Shown piece by piece: positions 49,143 to 61,440 of a stretch of DNA of 64,000 bases (its first letter is position 1; each line of letters begins with the position of its first letter). Location: positions 1 to 64,000 of the forward strand of contig MU400625.1 in NCBI GenBank assembly GCA_022578965.1. The letters are read 5' to 3'. Position numbers and translations under genes: made by a program. Source of the stretch: Xylaria sp. FL1777. Its lineage: Eukaryota > Ascomycota > Sordariomycetes > Xylariales > Xylariaceae. The notes under the pieces were generated by a model that made no database searches, was not told the DNA's origin, and worked only from the letters and a program-made list of their open reading frames with translations.

Positions 49143-51367
49143 CTAGCACGCCCATGCGCCGACTATTCCATCTCGGCGTCCTTCGACCATGTAGCCATCT
49201 TTGATGCGCACATGTTCGACGATAGCGGGCGTACGTCCGTCTTCCGGCTCGGTGATGCCCGCACCGCAGTCCCACTGCCTCGATTCCATCTTATCGTACA
49301 CTTTGACGACGTCTTCGCAGGCGGCGCTGACGATGCGCCGACTGTCGAACATCATGCTTGTAATTGGGTTGTCATATGCGTAGGCGTCGAAGATAGATCC
49401 CGTGCGGAGATCCCATATCTATTTCATAGATGATTGGTTAGTTATCCGAGAATGAGTGTCGATGTAGGCCGATGTTTCGTGAGTAGATAACTAGACAGAC
49501 TTACCCGTATGCTACGATCTGAACTTCCTGTCACAATATGTACGTCGTCAAATTGCAGACAAGTGACTGGTCCGGTATGTCCAACAAGACTGCGGTGTAC
49601 TTGTCCACTACGTAGATCCCACAAGCGTACCATGCCGTCCGCTGTGCCGCAGGCAAGGGCTGACTCGAAAACTTGGAGTGCTCCGACGAAATCAGCGGCT
49701 CCCGGAGCCTGGCGAGAAGTCTGCCTCCATGTGCCTTCGCCAGAGCCTAGAGAAGCGGAGGCTTGCGCAGCTGCCCACATCACGTCTAAGGTTTGTACAC
49801 AGCGACCCTTTTCAAGATCCCATTGACGTAGCGTCTTGTCTGAGGAGCCCGAAACAAGCACATCGCCTCGGAGGTGAAGAGCGGTGATTTCGTCGACGTG
49901 TGATTGGAGCACGAACAGGGGACAATCCGCCATACTTCCTTCTGGAGGATCAACCGGTTGATCGTCTGGGTTCTCAAAAGCCATTCCGTCGTCTTCCTCG
50001 TCATCATGTCCGAATCGGCTGCCCTGAGGGTCATAGTGAGCCTTACTCAGATCCCATAACCTTACAGTGGCATCCGCAGAACCCGTGACAAGAATGTTGT
50101 CTTCTACCTGCAGCGCCCGTACAGATGCCGTGTGACCTTCCAGGGAGCCTATGCAACGTCCTGCATTGAGATCCCATACTTTGATCGTGTCGTCGAGGGA
50201 GGCTGACACCATAGTACCGAATGGCACATCAAAATCCAACGCCGTTATTTGATCTGCATGTGCTTTGATTTCCCTAATGTTGAAGCCAGGATCGAAATGT
50301 TCGTGCAAGATAGGCATGGATCTCCGCCGGGTGGCCTTATGCCGTTTCTGGCGAGACGGCGGGTTCGATGTAGATGGTATTTTCTCATAAATAGATTTTG
50401 ACATAAATTCATCGATGTCTTGATCCGTCACCAGGTCGTCCTCATCTGATCTGGCCGATGTCGCATTGGCGGCAGCGATAGACTCGGCTTCGTCCGCAAG
50501 CACTTGTGCTATCTCTATCCGGCCATCCATATCGACGACTGCGGTGCCGTGTTAGTAACAAGCAAAAAGTACACTGGGGGACACCGCTTCTTACTGTCAT
50601 GCTCTAACAGGGCCTCCTCCTGCTCCAGGCCAGCTAACCTCTCTATAATGATCCTGCGCATGCCCGTGAGATTGGCGATTTTGTTGTCAATCTCACGGAT
50701 CTCGCTGCTGGCCATATTTTTCCGTATCGCAAGCATCTCCAGTTCGTGCAACATTGTAGATCTCCCCTTCTTCAGCTTATGCAAGTGTTGCGGACCATTG
50801 GCGGCTGTGGGCGAATCCTCTATCATTTTCCTTCCTCTGGAAGCTCTTCTCCTGTGTCGCTTGCTATCGTCTGTTAGCTCAGGGAAGCTTGCCTGAAAGC
50901 CCTGGAAAAGAGAGTATGCGTTTTCATCTTCGGGGATGTTCTGTAGCATGTCGTCGGATAGGTATGAAAGTGCACGGGACTGTATTTCGGAGGTTGAAAA
51001 CTTGGAGCGGACGAGATCGGTAGGAGAAGTCTTGGCCATGGAGAACATCCTTCGCTGGATTACCGGCCGCGCAAGCTGCTTGTGGACGTGGCCCATGGCG
51101 TTGTGGTAATGGCTTCCGCTGGGATCAACGGCATGACCAGCTAGGTGACTCGCGGTGGTGGTGACTTTTCGAGTAAAGGCTTCTATACCTCGTGTCTATA
51201 TATCTTTTGTTAGACGTTGCTTGACGAGGGATGTCGGGGGAAAAAAAGAAAAAATTGTAAAACTAAAAATTAAAATAGAAGAAGAATTGAATGGCTACCG
51301 AGAGTATAGAGTCCTCTCCCACGGGGGCTTCGTCGTGAAAGGCATTGTGTAGGTCTGAATCATCCAT
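49143..51367 (-). CDS. mdv1: Mdv1/Caf4-type mitochondrial fission WD40 protein
   Basis: Cytosolic adaptor that, in yeast, binds Fis1 on the mitochondrial outer membrane and recruits the dynamin Dnm1 for division. Four exons, 51367-51299, 51195-50595, 50538-49505 and 49418-49143, join in frame to 659 aa. Introns are 103, 56 and 86 nt; the second has TTACTAAC before its acceptor. The N-terminal part ([48 protein letters not shown]) and the coiled-coil region ([31 protein letters not shown]) match filamentous-fungal Mdv1 as I know it. Seven WD40 blades run from about residue 313 to 620, with [63 protein letters not shown] and GSSDRSIR joined to IWDLRTG. An upstream in-frame ATG at 51559 would add 64 low-complexity residues; I prefer 51367. 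Confidence 0.93.
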
Positions 51368-51997
51368 GCGCGTATTTCCGTTGTTGTGTCTATCTCTGTC
51401 CGTATTTTTTTTATATTTTTTATCTATGCTGCTCGATGCAGTATAGCTAAGTCGCTGCAGGTATTCGTCGTCGTCGTGGGGCGGCGCATTTATTTTGATG
51501 CGCGAATTAAGGAACAGCTCTTGAGTCAGCTGTAGCTTATCGAACTCGAGGGTTTTCAATAAGGAATTCTATGCATCTTGTAGCAAATTGAGGGTATCTT
51601 CACGCAACAAGGTACGGCAGACGACTGGTATGGTGAAGTAGGTAGTTTGGTGTTACCAGGATGGTGCATCTAAGAAAGTTGCTGTCGCACGAGCCACGCG
51701 ATCCCAATTGTACACCGTAACTCGGCCGGTTGCAGCACAGTATGATGCCCTTGTGCATAAGATGATCATTTCACTGGCATGCGATAAGATACCATATCTC
51801 TCCGATTTTAAGATTGCCCCACCAGGCGCATTGTATCGCTCCCCGACCGGCCACTACCTACCTACCTAGTACCTAACTGACCGACCATCGGTGCAGCAAA
51901 CCCCCCCCTGTAAAGAAGAGTCAACAAAAATCAACCCGACGTTAGAAACGGCGTGGCATTGAAGCAATTCGACAATTAAAAAAAAAAAAAAAAAACC
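51368..51997. promoter_or_regulatory. Shared intergenic region between divergent mdv1 and aro7
   Basis: 630 bp between two start codons facing away from each other, so it should hold both promoters. It carries TACCTACCTACCTAG near 51857, a C run near 51901 and an A tract of about 18 nt ending just before the aro7 ATG. No TATA box stands out. Confidence 0.6.
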
Positions 51998-52904
51998 ATG
52001 GATACTATAATCGACCTGAAAGATGCCTCCAAGGCACTCGACCTCTCAAATATCCGCTTCCAGCTGATGTAAGTAGCTAGCCACCTGCCTAACCCAGCCA
52101 AGGCCGTGATCCAGGCCCCCCCTCCTCCTCATACGTCCTCTTGCACATGTCCTTCGACATCTCCTTACTCACTCTACATGCAGACGCCTAGAGGATACAA
52201 TTACCTTCCATCTGATCGAGAGGGTCCAGTTCCCCCTGAACAAGAGTATCTACGTGCCTGGCGCCGTGGACCTGGCCTCTGACAAGACCCTGAGCTTCAT
52301 GGACTGGTACCTGCGCGAGCAGGAGAAGCTCCAGTCGTTGATCCGCCGCTACGAGGCTCCCGACGAGTACCCCTTCTTTCCCGACGCCCTCCAGAAGCCC
52401 ATCCTCAAGCCCCTCGACTACCCCAAGATCCTACACCCGAACAACGTCAACGTCAACGAGAAGATCAAGAAGTTCTACGTCGAGCAGTTCCTCCCGGCCG
52501 TGTGCCCCGATTTCGGCAGGGGGGACAGCGGCGAGTCGGCCGAGAACTACGGCTCCTCAGCTACCTGCGACATTGCGTGTCTTCAGGCCCTGTCGCGGAG
52601 GATACACTTCGGCAAATTCGTTGCCGAGTCCAAGTTCCAGTCTGATCCAGAGAAGTACACGAGGCTGATCAAGGCCGGGGATCGAGATGGCATTGGCGAG
52701 TCTATCACAAATGCCGCTGTAGAGAAGCAGGTGCTCGCCCGGCTTCGTCTCAAAGCACAGACGTACGGCACCGATCCATCTTCGACTAATACAGGTGGCA
52801 CGGGGAAGATCAATGCCGACGCAGTGGAGTCAATGTACAGGGAGTTCGTTATCCCCATAACAAAGGAGGTCGAGGTCGAGTATCTCATGCAACGATTAGA
52901 GTAG
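51998..52904 (+). CDS. aro7: Chorismate mutase (AroQ, fungal type)
   Basis: Converts chorismate to prephenate, the first committed step to phenylalanine and tyrosine. Two exons, 51998-52068 and 52184-52904, join in frame to 263 aa across a 115-nt GTAAGT...GCAG intron. Length is close to yeast Aro7 (256 aa). Visible active-site counterparts of the yeast enzyme are Arg20 in SNIRFQL, the [13 protein letters not shown] block holding an Arg and the Lys, and Thr250 and Glu254 in [12 protein letters not shown]. The [13 protein letters not shown] and [15 protein letters not shown] blocks are typical, and the regulatory helices that bind Tyr/Trp in yeast appear to be present, so allosteric control is likely. 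The ATG lies in CCATGG after an A tract. Divergent from mdv1 and tail-to-tail with bcp1. Confidence 0.96.
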
Positions 52905-53037
52905 ACGGTCTGCATATAGACAAAAAAGGCGTTCATAGGTATATCATACATATGGGGGCGGGGTGGTGGCCAAGGGGGTAAAAGGGACGGATGGGACGAA
53001 AAAAATCTTTCTCTTTTTGTTTCTGTTTGGAATACCT

Positions 53038-53970
53038 TCACGATGGAGGATTTAGATATTCGCCTACCGCCTTGACGGCATCTGCGAACTTGCTAGCCTC
53101 AATCAAAATCATAGAACCCATGGGCATGACACCCATCTCCTGAAAGGCCCGCTTGCTATCTGCCACGGCGTCGTCGACCTTGGTGAACGGGTAGCTGCCA
53201 TATGCCGTCGCGTATTTCTGTAGTATCTCATCTTCGGGGTGGAAATAGTATAGTGTAGCATCCTGCCTTCCCTTCTTCTTTTTCCTCTCCTCGGCTAGAG
53301 TCGATTCGATCTCATGATACGTTTTAGAAACGATCAAGTAGTGCGTGAACTCGTATGGCTCCTTATCATCGACGGCATCCTGGATCTCCTCCACGAGCAT
53401 ACTGTACAGTGGTGGCGCTATATCGGAAGGCATGTTGATCAATCGTTCAGACAGTACAAGTCCGACGTGCTGGCTAGAAGCCAGGAGTTCGGGTATAGGG
53501 GCCAGCGACTCAGTAGCTCTAGCCTTCTCACTTAGATACTCAACGAGCTGAGCTATGGGCTTCTTTTGGCGGTGCTCTTGTACGTTCAAAGCAGTCACAA
53601 AGGCGAAGGGATCGGACTCTTCGCCATCGGTCTTGACCGTGGAGCCGATAGACGCCTGGGAAAGGATCAGGTCCACGAGCGCCGACACGTCGAATAGATT
53701 CGCATCCACGTCGAAGAGTTGCCGTATCAGCGATTTCGTGCCGAGGAAGTCGACCTTCTCGTTGAAGTTGAACCATTCAAAGTCAACGTTCACGATGTCA
53801 AAATCCTGGGGGAAAGCCTTGTCAGTTCTTGATCACAAGATGTTCCAGCGGCAATTCCAGGCTCTTTGCGGAATCCTGCTCACCTCGTCATCCGAACTGT
53901 CGCTATCTTCCACCATCTTGTCGGGTGTTTCGGTAGCACCATCGGCCTCTCTCGCTCGCTTTTTGGCCAT
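53038..53970 (-). CDS. bcp1: BCP1/BCCIP family protein
   Basis: Yeast Bcp1 is an essential nuclear protein needed for export of Mss4 and acts as chaperone for ribosomal protein uL14 (Rpl23). Two exons, 53970-53884 and 53805-53038, join in frame to 284 aa. The 78-nt intron is GTGAGC...CCCAG with a likely AACTGAC branch site. Features: basic start (MAKKRARE, a possible nuclear signal), an acidic run (EDSDSSDDE) right before the intron, then the BCCIP domain with FDIVNVDFEWFNFNEKVDF, LFDVDANLFDVSALVDLIL, the HVGLVLSERLINMPSDIAPP block and YYFHPEDEILQKYA. The length fits the family (about 280 aa). The gene ends 133 bp from the aro7 stop, so the two transcripts' 3' ends may overlap. Confidence 0.94.
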
Positions 53971-56346
53971 GGCTTTTACGATTCTGCTACGTACTTAAAT
54001 GATTCAAGGTGGAGGCATATGCGCTCAGGGCGACATTGATCGTTCAATGGAGCTAAAGTCATGCGCAGTCCGATAGGTACAGTAGATGCTAGTTGCGTGG
54101 ATGGTCGCATGGTGGGGGAAGCTTGGGAGAGTGGGAAGCGGTCTATCAAAAAATTCTGCCGTATGCCCCTCACTAATCCTCTTTTGGATTGATAGGATCC
54201 GATAAGGACTTGTCTTTGTCCTGTCTTCCTATGTACCAGTGGTAGGTATTCTATGTAATTCCGTCTACATTACTGGATTTTTTTTGCAAAGAGTTACTTA
54301 CTTGTGTAAACTTAACCATACTACTGTTCCAGTGATTAGAGCTAGGTATCTATCGTATGTTGGCTATTCACATAAGCTAAAGGCTGTTGGGCTGCTCTTC
54401 TTCGTGGGTGTGCAAATACTTATGCTGTACGCCAAGTTAATAGTTACTACCAGTGTGTTAATCTTGCAAGGAATCTCATTCATAATTGCTAAAATAGATG
54501 GTAGATTAATTATCACATATTTGGGATAGTATGAGCCTCATTATGCACCTATTAAATTTTATTTTATCAAGGTATCAAAGAACTACCTAGGTACCTAGGT
54601 AGTTGAGTAGACGAGCTCCGATGTACGTCCACGCCGGTGACTTGTTCATGTATTTCTAAGTGTTTCGTCTAGTTTCCCATTCTCACTTTTTCTTCAGTAT
54701 TAAGGGGCTAACGTATAATGCAGTCCCTCTCATAATACTAGAAAATTAGTAGCTTTGTGATGAGAGTGCGCTGAAATAATCCGCATAAAGCCTTACAACT
54801 GCCGACTTGTCCCCGATTCTGTCATCTTGCCATCTCACCATACCTGCATCGATCGGGCGTCTGCGGCTGTCTGTCCAGCTGGCTGCAACAACCGAAGCGC
54901 TCCTATGAGAGTTTTCTCTTAGGTAAAGTTATGAGAATCCTCTGACAGAAACACTCCCTCTCAACATGGTGATGAGCGAGGAATGCAACCGCGGAGAAGG
55001 GAGGACAATCAAGTGTGGAGAGATATTTAGCCGGCTGAGAACTAGTTGTTTCTCGCAGATATACATTGCCTGACCCGCTTAGCTGCCTACTTCTTAGCGA
55101 AGGCATTCATCATATTTTCACCGTAAGTCGTCAGCGGTTTTGTTTAGGAGAGTGCGTCACCTTCGATTAGTACCTTGTCCACCAGAGTCTGCGAAAAAGA
55201 AACGTGCGGGGATTCAAGAGTAGAGTGGCTCGTATGGTCTCGACTTTTATGTGCCCTGTATGCTCGCTTCAAATGACATGAGGGTAAAGTTGAAGTTCAT
55301 CTGTACTCCTTTTGCGTCATCTCAACTCTGTGGCTCGTTTTCTACTCCATGTGTCGATAGGAGTGGCTAGGAAGCGTTGTCGAGAATAAAGTCTAATTTC
55401 GAAGTCGCCTACCACATGAACCGGGATGCTGGCTATCGCTCCGTGTATTTCCCCGTCGATATTTACCTCTACTTTACTTTTGGCACGTTTACCAGGGGGC
55501 GTAAGGCGCGATGCATTGCATACGCGTACGTTTGCGGCACGTGTACATACTATTAATGTGCGCTCAACGGAAGACACGGCGGCCTTGCGTTGAAATATAA
55601 TATGATATCTCTCGGGCCAGTTCAGCCTGAGTTATGAGATGGGGATCGAGGACGCGTGTTGATTTCGGCATATCGATCCCTCATTTGCCATTCGCAAGAG
55701 CTAGCGGAATTCGGGGCGCCTCACATTAGAGAAGGTGGAAGAAAATGCAAACTTGCAATTATCAAGGGGTATAGAACTTGGAAAGCACATATCCTCTCCT
55801 CATGTATGTAAGCAATGCCGAGATCCAACATAAACGCCTGTTAGGTCGTATGAAAACCTGGCCAAGCCAGGCCAACCTAACGAAAACAACCCAAAGAATC
55901 CGAGGCTTTTGGGCAACTCCCTCCTCGTGCCGTTCTAGATTCCCGTGGCCCGGAGAAACTACTGCTCCCAATTTGACGAGCATACCATCGAGATGCACAA
56001 TGGCGTTCAAAAATCAGCGGTGTCGCCCGTTAAACGAGGCGAATGTAACGCCGGCTCCTCCCCCCCTCGCCCCGGGTTTTCCAAAAAATGCAAGCCTAGC
56101 CAGGCCCAATGCAAGCGAGCCTTGTCATGCAGCCATGTCCAATTAATAAATGCGTATGTAAATAATTGACGCCGCCGCGCAGAGGAATCACGATGGCGCC
56201 ATTGGGGGATTCTGGAAAGTTGATTTTTGATAGAAAGGATTGCGTCTTAAATAAAGAGCGTTACGTGTGGTATTATGTAGTGGGTGCCTGCAGGCACGAT
56301 CTAGCCGATCGAGAGCACCGGCGTCGGACAGCGTGGAATGCAGCCA
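53971..56346. other. Spacer without recognised genes
   Basis: About 2.4 kb. Contains a perfect palindromic run of TACCTAGG words at about 54585-54602. A minus-strand frame of 86 codons (55317-55577) has a sheet-like stretch (KVEVNIDGEIHGAIASIP) but no identifiable family. Nothing else stands out. Confidence 0.4.
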
Positions 56347-57261
56347 TTAGATTTGATCGAAGGATGTCGCTCGTTCCGAGTCGGGTGTAGCTGCAGGAGT
56401 GAGTTGCAGGCCTAGACCTACGACGGCATGGCCCGAGCTCATCGACTTGAAGTGCTTTCTGCCATCCTCACCGACGCACCTCGTGCTCTCCTGGATAATC
56501 TCCCGACGCGCCATCTCAATATCGTGCCTGGCCTGCTTGATTAATGCGGGATCCCACAAGGGCAAGATTCGGTAGCCCAGGCTCTCCATGATGCAACGTT
56601 CGGTGAAGTTAATCTGCTCGCAAGTCCAAAGATTGTTCCCCCAAGTTGAAGTAAAGTATTGCGTAGGGCTTTGCAGGTCCTCCACGAACTTGTCGGCAAT
56701 CATTAGCGCTGCAAGAATGATGATCTCAGGAAACACAGAGTTGATGTGCGTTGCATGCCCGGGGGTTGAAGGAAGCGTGTGTCGTTTCGAGGCTGGCTGA
56801 CCCTGGCGATTTAACGGAAATGCTACGCGCCAGCTGCGGGAAAATTTGGAATTCAGAGAGTCCAGAATGCAGACAGCTAGGGCAATGATGTCCATGGGCA
56901 AATTGGCCCTCGCCAACATTTGCTGGACTGCGGGAATAGATGGTGTGATGAACGAGGCTCCTGGAGGTAACATCCTCGCGAGGTGGGCAGCGGGACCTAT
57001 TGAAAGAGTCAGCTTATACAAGGTAGACAAACAAATGAATAAATATTATGCAAACGTGAACGGACCTAAAAACTGAGAATTGGGGCCCTCAGTATCGTCG
57101 AGGGATACCCGAGGGCTCTGGTTCGCAGATGAGTTGCGAGTAGAAGGCGGTGGTGTAGGCAGGTTTGACAACGGTTTGTAGAACTGTCTGAAGTAACTCT
57201 CGTCAAACACGAAATCGTCGTCCACCACCGGTGCCACCGAGAAGCTCTTGGTGTGACCCAT
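56347..57261 (-). CDS. Cyclin-domain protein (Pho80/PCL-like)
   Basis: Two exons, 57261-57066 and 56996-56347, join in frame to 281 aa. The 69-nt intron starts GTCCGT, a weak but usable donor, and ends CAATAG; the junction gives FLG-PAAHLARMLPPG. The N-terminal 60 residues (DDDFVFDESYFRQFYKPL, then TPPPSTRNSS) look unstructured and contain a possible proline-directed phosphorylation site. The cyclin box covers about residues 85-210: DIIALAVCILDSLNSKFS, FPEIIILAALMIADKFVED, then TCEQINFTERCIMESLGYRI. This arrangement suits cyclins that partner Pho85-type kinases rather than B-type cyclins, but the partner cannot be settled by eye. Likely roles are in the cell cycle, polarity or nutrient response. 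Confidence 0.85.
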
Positions 57262-59114
57262 CTTGATCTTGTCCTTTATGGCGCGAGGAAACAGAACTGT
57301 ATTCTAAGGCGCGGATTCCTGCTCATATTCCGAAAAAAAAAATGGCGGTCTGATTGTAGATTAGATTTGCCGCGGTAGCAACAGTGTCACGCGATCAAGC
57401 AGTTAGCCGTAGCTAAAGGGTCGAAACGAAGGTCGACTTGCGGCGTAGGTGAACGCCGAGGGATCGGGAACAAGGGAGATACACAACGTTTATATACGCA
57501 AAGGGAGCGTGGATTGGAGGAGAGGTGTTCAAGGCCTGGCAAGTCGGAGGGCAGGATGAAGGAGGGAGCTCAATCAATTCTCGGAAGAAAGGGAAAAGCG
57601 AACAATCGAGATGGGAATATGTAGATACATATATGTAAGTATGTACGCAGGATGTATCGTACGTAGGTATATATGTATGACAATTTATGTACCTGAGATC
57701 AACGCTGGAGCACGAAGTACGAAGTACCTGTTTTTGGTCGATACGATACCTGCCACCATAGGGAATCAAGGGCTAGGTAGCCCGGCGTTGTCCTGAGGGG
57801 CCTTGAGCAGGGGCCTGAGCTTATTAGTATGCAGCTGCCGCGCCGGATGGGAGTCGGGCGCTGCAAGCTGCAAGCCACGAATCACGAATGCGTGAATGAT
57901 CAGGCCAGGGCTGGAATTGTGTTCAGTAGCAGGACTGCCCGGTCAAGTGGATACCTATGTACCTACATCGGTACTTGCCTAGTGTAGTGTAGTGTAGTGT
58001 ACACAGGTACCAGGCAGAATACTGTACCTACAGGCTACTGTCAATGGAGCATGGGGTTACCTGTCAGATCCACGAATTCCTTACATGTAGGTACTGTAGG
58101 GACTTTAGGTAGCGTACACATACCTACTGTAGGTACTGTAATAGTACCTTGGGAGGTAGTATGTAAATACCTTACTGAGATACATAAGTGCATAAAACAC
58201 CTACAGTACAATACTTAGTCTTACCTGGGTAGTAAGTTGACACTAGATAGGGCTGTGCCTTGTGTAAGCTATCTACTTAGGTATAGTCCAGTGGGTATCA
58301 CGTATACATGTACTTCGTAAGGCTAGTTACTGTATTAGTCTGCATAGTATACATAGAACTTAGAAATGTTAAAGAGTTTCTACATATGCATCCATGTGTG
58401 TTTGACTATATATCTGCTCAGGTAATACAATATCAGTATATTGAGCATTAGGAAGAAGTCCTACTCTACAAATTCACCTTGTCTGGTTGCCCAGTAGCAT
58501 AGGACGAACAGATTTTTCTACGCTTCTTCTACAAGTGTACGTGTACGGCCGAAAAAAGGGGGAGAAATGGACCCTGTACTGACTTCTTGCCAAGAGGCAA
58601 TACTGTAGCTGTGTTGGTCTTAGTACGTTTATAGTATTTCAGCACGTGCGAGCTACCAGAATACTAAACAGCAATTTGTAAGTTGTTATCGCCAATTATA
58701 CTACCAAAGTAGGTAGTATATCCAATGGTCTTTTCGATTCAACTATCATCTAGTTATACCTGTCAGTTGGCATTCCCTACTCAGATACCACACGATAGCA
58801 TCAGCAAAGTTCTGTTAAGGTACACCAGAGAGGCGATACCACCTTGTACTTACCTAGGTACTTATTAAGTATCGAATGAGGGATTCTCACCCGAGCCATA
58901 CAAGTACGTGACAAAACAGACCAACATTGCGTATGTTGGCGCTTAATAGATGATTTTATTTTTTCGATAAGTTCTTCGGCGGAAACGTTAATGATTTTAT
59001 TTCAGATTCACGATTCTTTCTCTGTCTTGTATTTTAAATTATGCTACCGCTGTCGTCTGCCATTATCAAGTACGTACCTTACCTTTCGACCTCTAACTAA
59101 CCCCGCCACATGAG
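57262..59114. other. Spacer rich in TACCTA/TAGGTA words
   Basis: No gene seen. It contains a TAGTG pentamer array (about 57980-58000) followed by a dense cluster of GTACC, TAGGTA and TACTGTA words up to about 58300. The first 300 bp or so beyond 57262 are probably the leader and promoter of the cyclin gene. Confidence 0.45.
57980..58000 (+). repeat. TAGTG pentamer array
   Basis: Four head-to-tail 5-bp units (AGTGT register) directly followed by GTACACAGGTACC. Confidence 0.8.
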
Positions 59115-60495
59115 ATGCCATCGACCAAGGACTCAAGATTTAAGCCTATGAGTACTCCTTGCGAATCAGTTGATTCATATCGGCCAGGTGGCTCTCACCC
59201 AGTCATTCTGGGTGACATAGTACATGAGCGCTACCGTATTATCAGGAAGCTTGGGTACGGTTCATATGCTACTATCTGGTTAGCTGAGGATACTATGTAA
59301 GTTCTCGCAGTGTTTATGATATTCCGTTGGATTTCGAGTGAAAAAAATTATTTAAGGAGAGTTTTGCGCAACAGGTCTGAAAGCAACAGTCAGATCAAAC
59401 ATGTAGCTCTGAAGATCTATGCTGCCACTATAGATGTGACAAATGAGTTATCGATTCAGCAGCGTCTCGCAGCTATCACTCCGAAAGGCCTCAGTTCAAA
59501 ATCTCTCCTCCTTTTATCAGATTCATCCATACTAGAAGGACCTAACGAGAAGCATCCTTGTTTTGTGACTAAGCCCACGGGTCCAAGTATCTCAGACGTC
59601 CCTAACCACACCTCACGAGTTCTACGATGATTCTCAACTCTACGAAATAAAGGCATTCTCGGAAGTCTCCCGTCAGGGTTGAAGTTTCTTCACGATAAGA
59701 ATGTCGCCCACGGCAATTTACAGTCTAGGAATTTGCCTTTTCCCCTCCGAGATATATCACGTCTCACCACTAATGAATTGCAACAAAATGGATCAAGCGC
59801 GCAGCTTGATCACGAAGAACGGATTGACGGAAAAGCTAACCGGTGGTCACCGAAACCATTCTTAAAGGTCTCCAAGACCTAGAGGCAGTGAAATTGGCGG
59901 ATTTTGGCAACGGTATGCTTCCCTTTTAGTATATAGTATCTTTCTTGAGTAATAAATATTTTATTAACGCCATCTGGAAATGAAAGCTTTTCGAGTCGAC
60001 AACCCCCAATTATCCCTTGCGACGCCTCTACCTTTTAGGGCATTGGAGATACTTCTTCGCGACAAAGTGGACCACGCGGTTGACATCTGGAGCTTTGACT
60101 GTCTTATGTTTGCTCTGCTAACCGAGAGCTCTTTGTTCCAGGTCGTCGGATTGGGTCGCTCGTATGACGTCATCAACGGCAAACATACTTGATGCGTGGC
60201 CGAGATATACGATGTACTTTGGCCCAAATGGTGATCTTTTAGATGCTGTTCCTGGAGATTTTGACGACTCTGAGATGGGACGAGCCTTAAAGGCTTTCCG
60301 GCCGGCCGGTGGCGTGGTCATCCGAAGTCACTACTATCGTTGGAGAACGGGCTCTTCAAATACAAGCCAAAAGATATGAATGACGAAGAAGCGCGAGAAC
60401 TTGTATCCTTACTTAGAGAAATTCTCCAAATCGTATTGTCTAATCGACCATCTGCCGTGCAGTTGCTCGAAAAACCATGGCTCCGGATGTGGTAG
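59115..60495 (+). pseudogene. Broken SRPK-like protein kinase
   Basis: Pieces of one SR-protein-kinase-like gene in order but in different frames. The N-lobe is intact from ATG 59115: glycine loop KLGYGSYATIW, then a normal 78-nt intron (59297-59374, GTAAGT...ACAG) and VALKIYAA with the ATP lysine. The frame shifts near 59600-59613 (the expected EFYDDSQLYEIK is in another frame). The next piece has GLKFLHDKNVAHGNLQSRN, where the catalytic Asp of HGD is Asn. Another shift occurs before VKLADFGN at about 59899, then an intron (59913-59986), FRVDNPQ..., and DKVDHAVDIWSFDCLMF. Further shifts fall near 60150-60190 and 60320-60370. The end is EEARELVSLLREIL...EKPWLRMW and TAG at 60495. Fungi often carry many expanded SRPK-like copies; this one cannot make an active kinase. 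Confidence 0.85.
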
Positions 60496-61440
60496 GTATA
60501 AATCGCGGAGGGTATAGTAAGGAGTTGAAGAAGATAAAGTTAGACGGTTGTCACCTCCGTGTATTAGGTATGTATATCCTTAGAGCGTTCCATATCGTGT
60601 GCATTTAATCCTTGTCACGAGCTTCAAATCAAGAGTGGCCAACTAGTTCAAGAACCGTTTTGGGGGCCCTTCTCATCTGCACAACTATATTATACATAAA
60701 ACTACCGGTATGTAATTCCTCGGACACATAGCTTGAACGAAGACAGCAACTACCTACGCTAATCCTAATTTGTCTGAAGTCTCAAATACCAGTAAGTGGT
60801 AAACGCTGGGTAGACATTAAGAAGCATATGCATAATGATGAGTTTAGTGTAGCAGTATAGAAATGATACGGCGGTGATCCGAGTCTAAGGAGCATGGGTC
60901 GGCGATGGCGTGCGTCAACAATACGAGCTAACTAAACTACCTACTGTAAGTACTTAACTATGTACGTACACTATACCCATCATAGCATACTGCGTAGGTA
61001 CGCAGTAGGTAGGTAGGTACTGTACATAGATCGAATATTAATGCCCCGGAAGCCTATATGGTTTCTTGCTGATGCCTTTACGCTTGCTAATATACGCCTA
61101 AGAACAGATGGCACCCGTCAGTATAGGTAGGTAATCCAAAGTCAGTTTTTACTTCTCGGAAGCTTGGCTGCCATGCGGTTAGTTATTATCATCTCGTGTT
61201 CTTCTGCTTCGTATCATGACCCTTGTGCGCTGCAGGTGGAGCACATTGTCCCCACAATACACTAGGTACTGGTTTCGTACGCCCGTCAACCTGGTTGTAG
61301 TGCAAGCTGCATATTTATAGCGCCAACCACTGAACCGTAGCCGCACCTTTCCGCCGAAGATCAAGCCCCAGCAGAAGCGTGATCCTAGGTACTGGTACCT
61401 TAGCTTTGTAGGTAAGTATTTACCATGTACCTAGGTACGA

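Noticed and set aside
55317..55577. 86-codon minus frame resembling the C-terminus of a lipid kinase
   Set aside because: Only a short sheet-like stretch gives this impression; no kinase motifs lie upstream.
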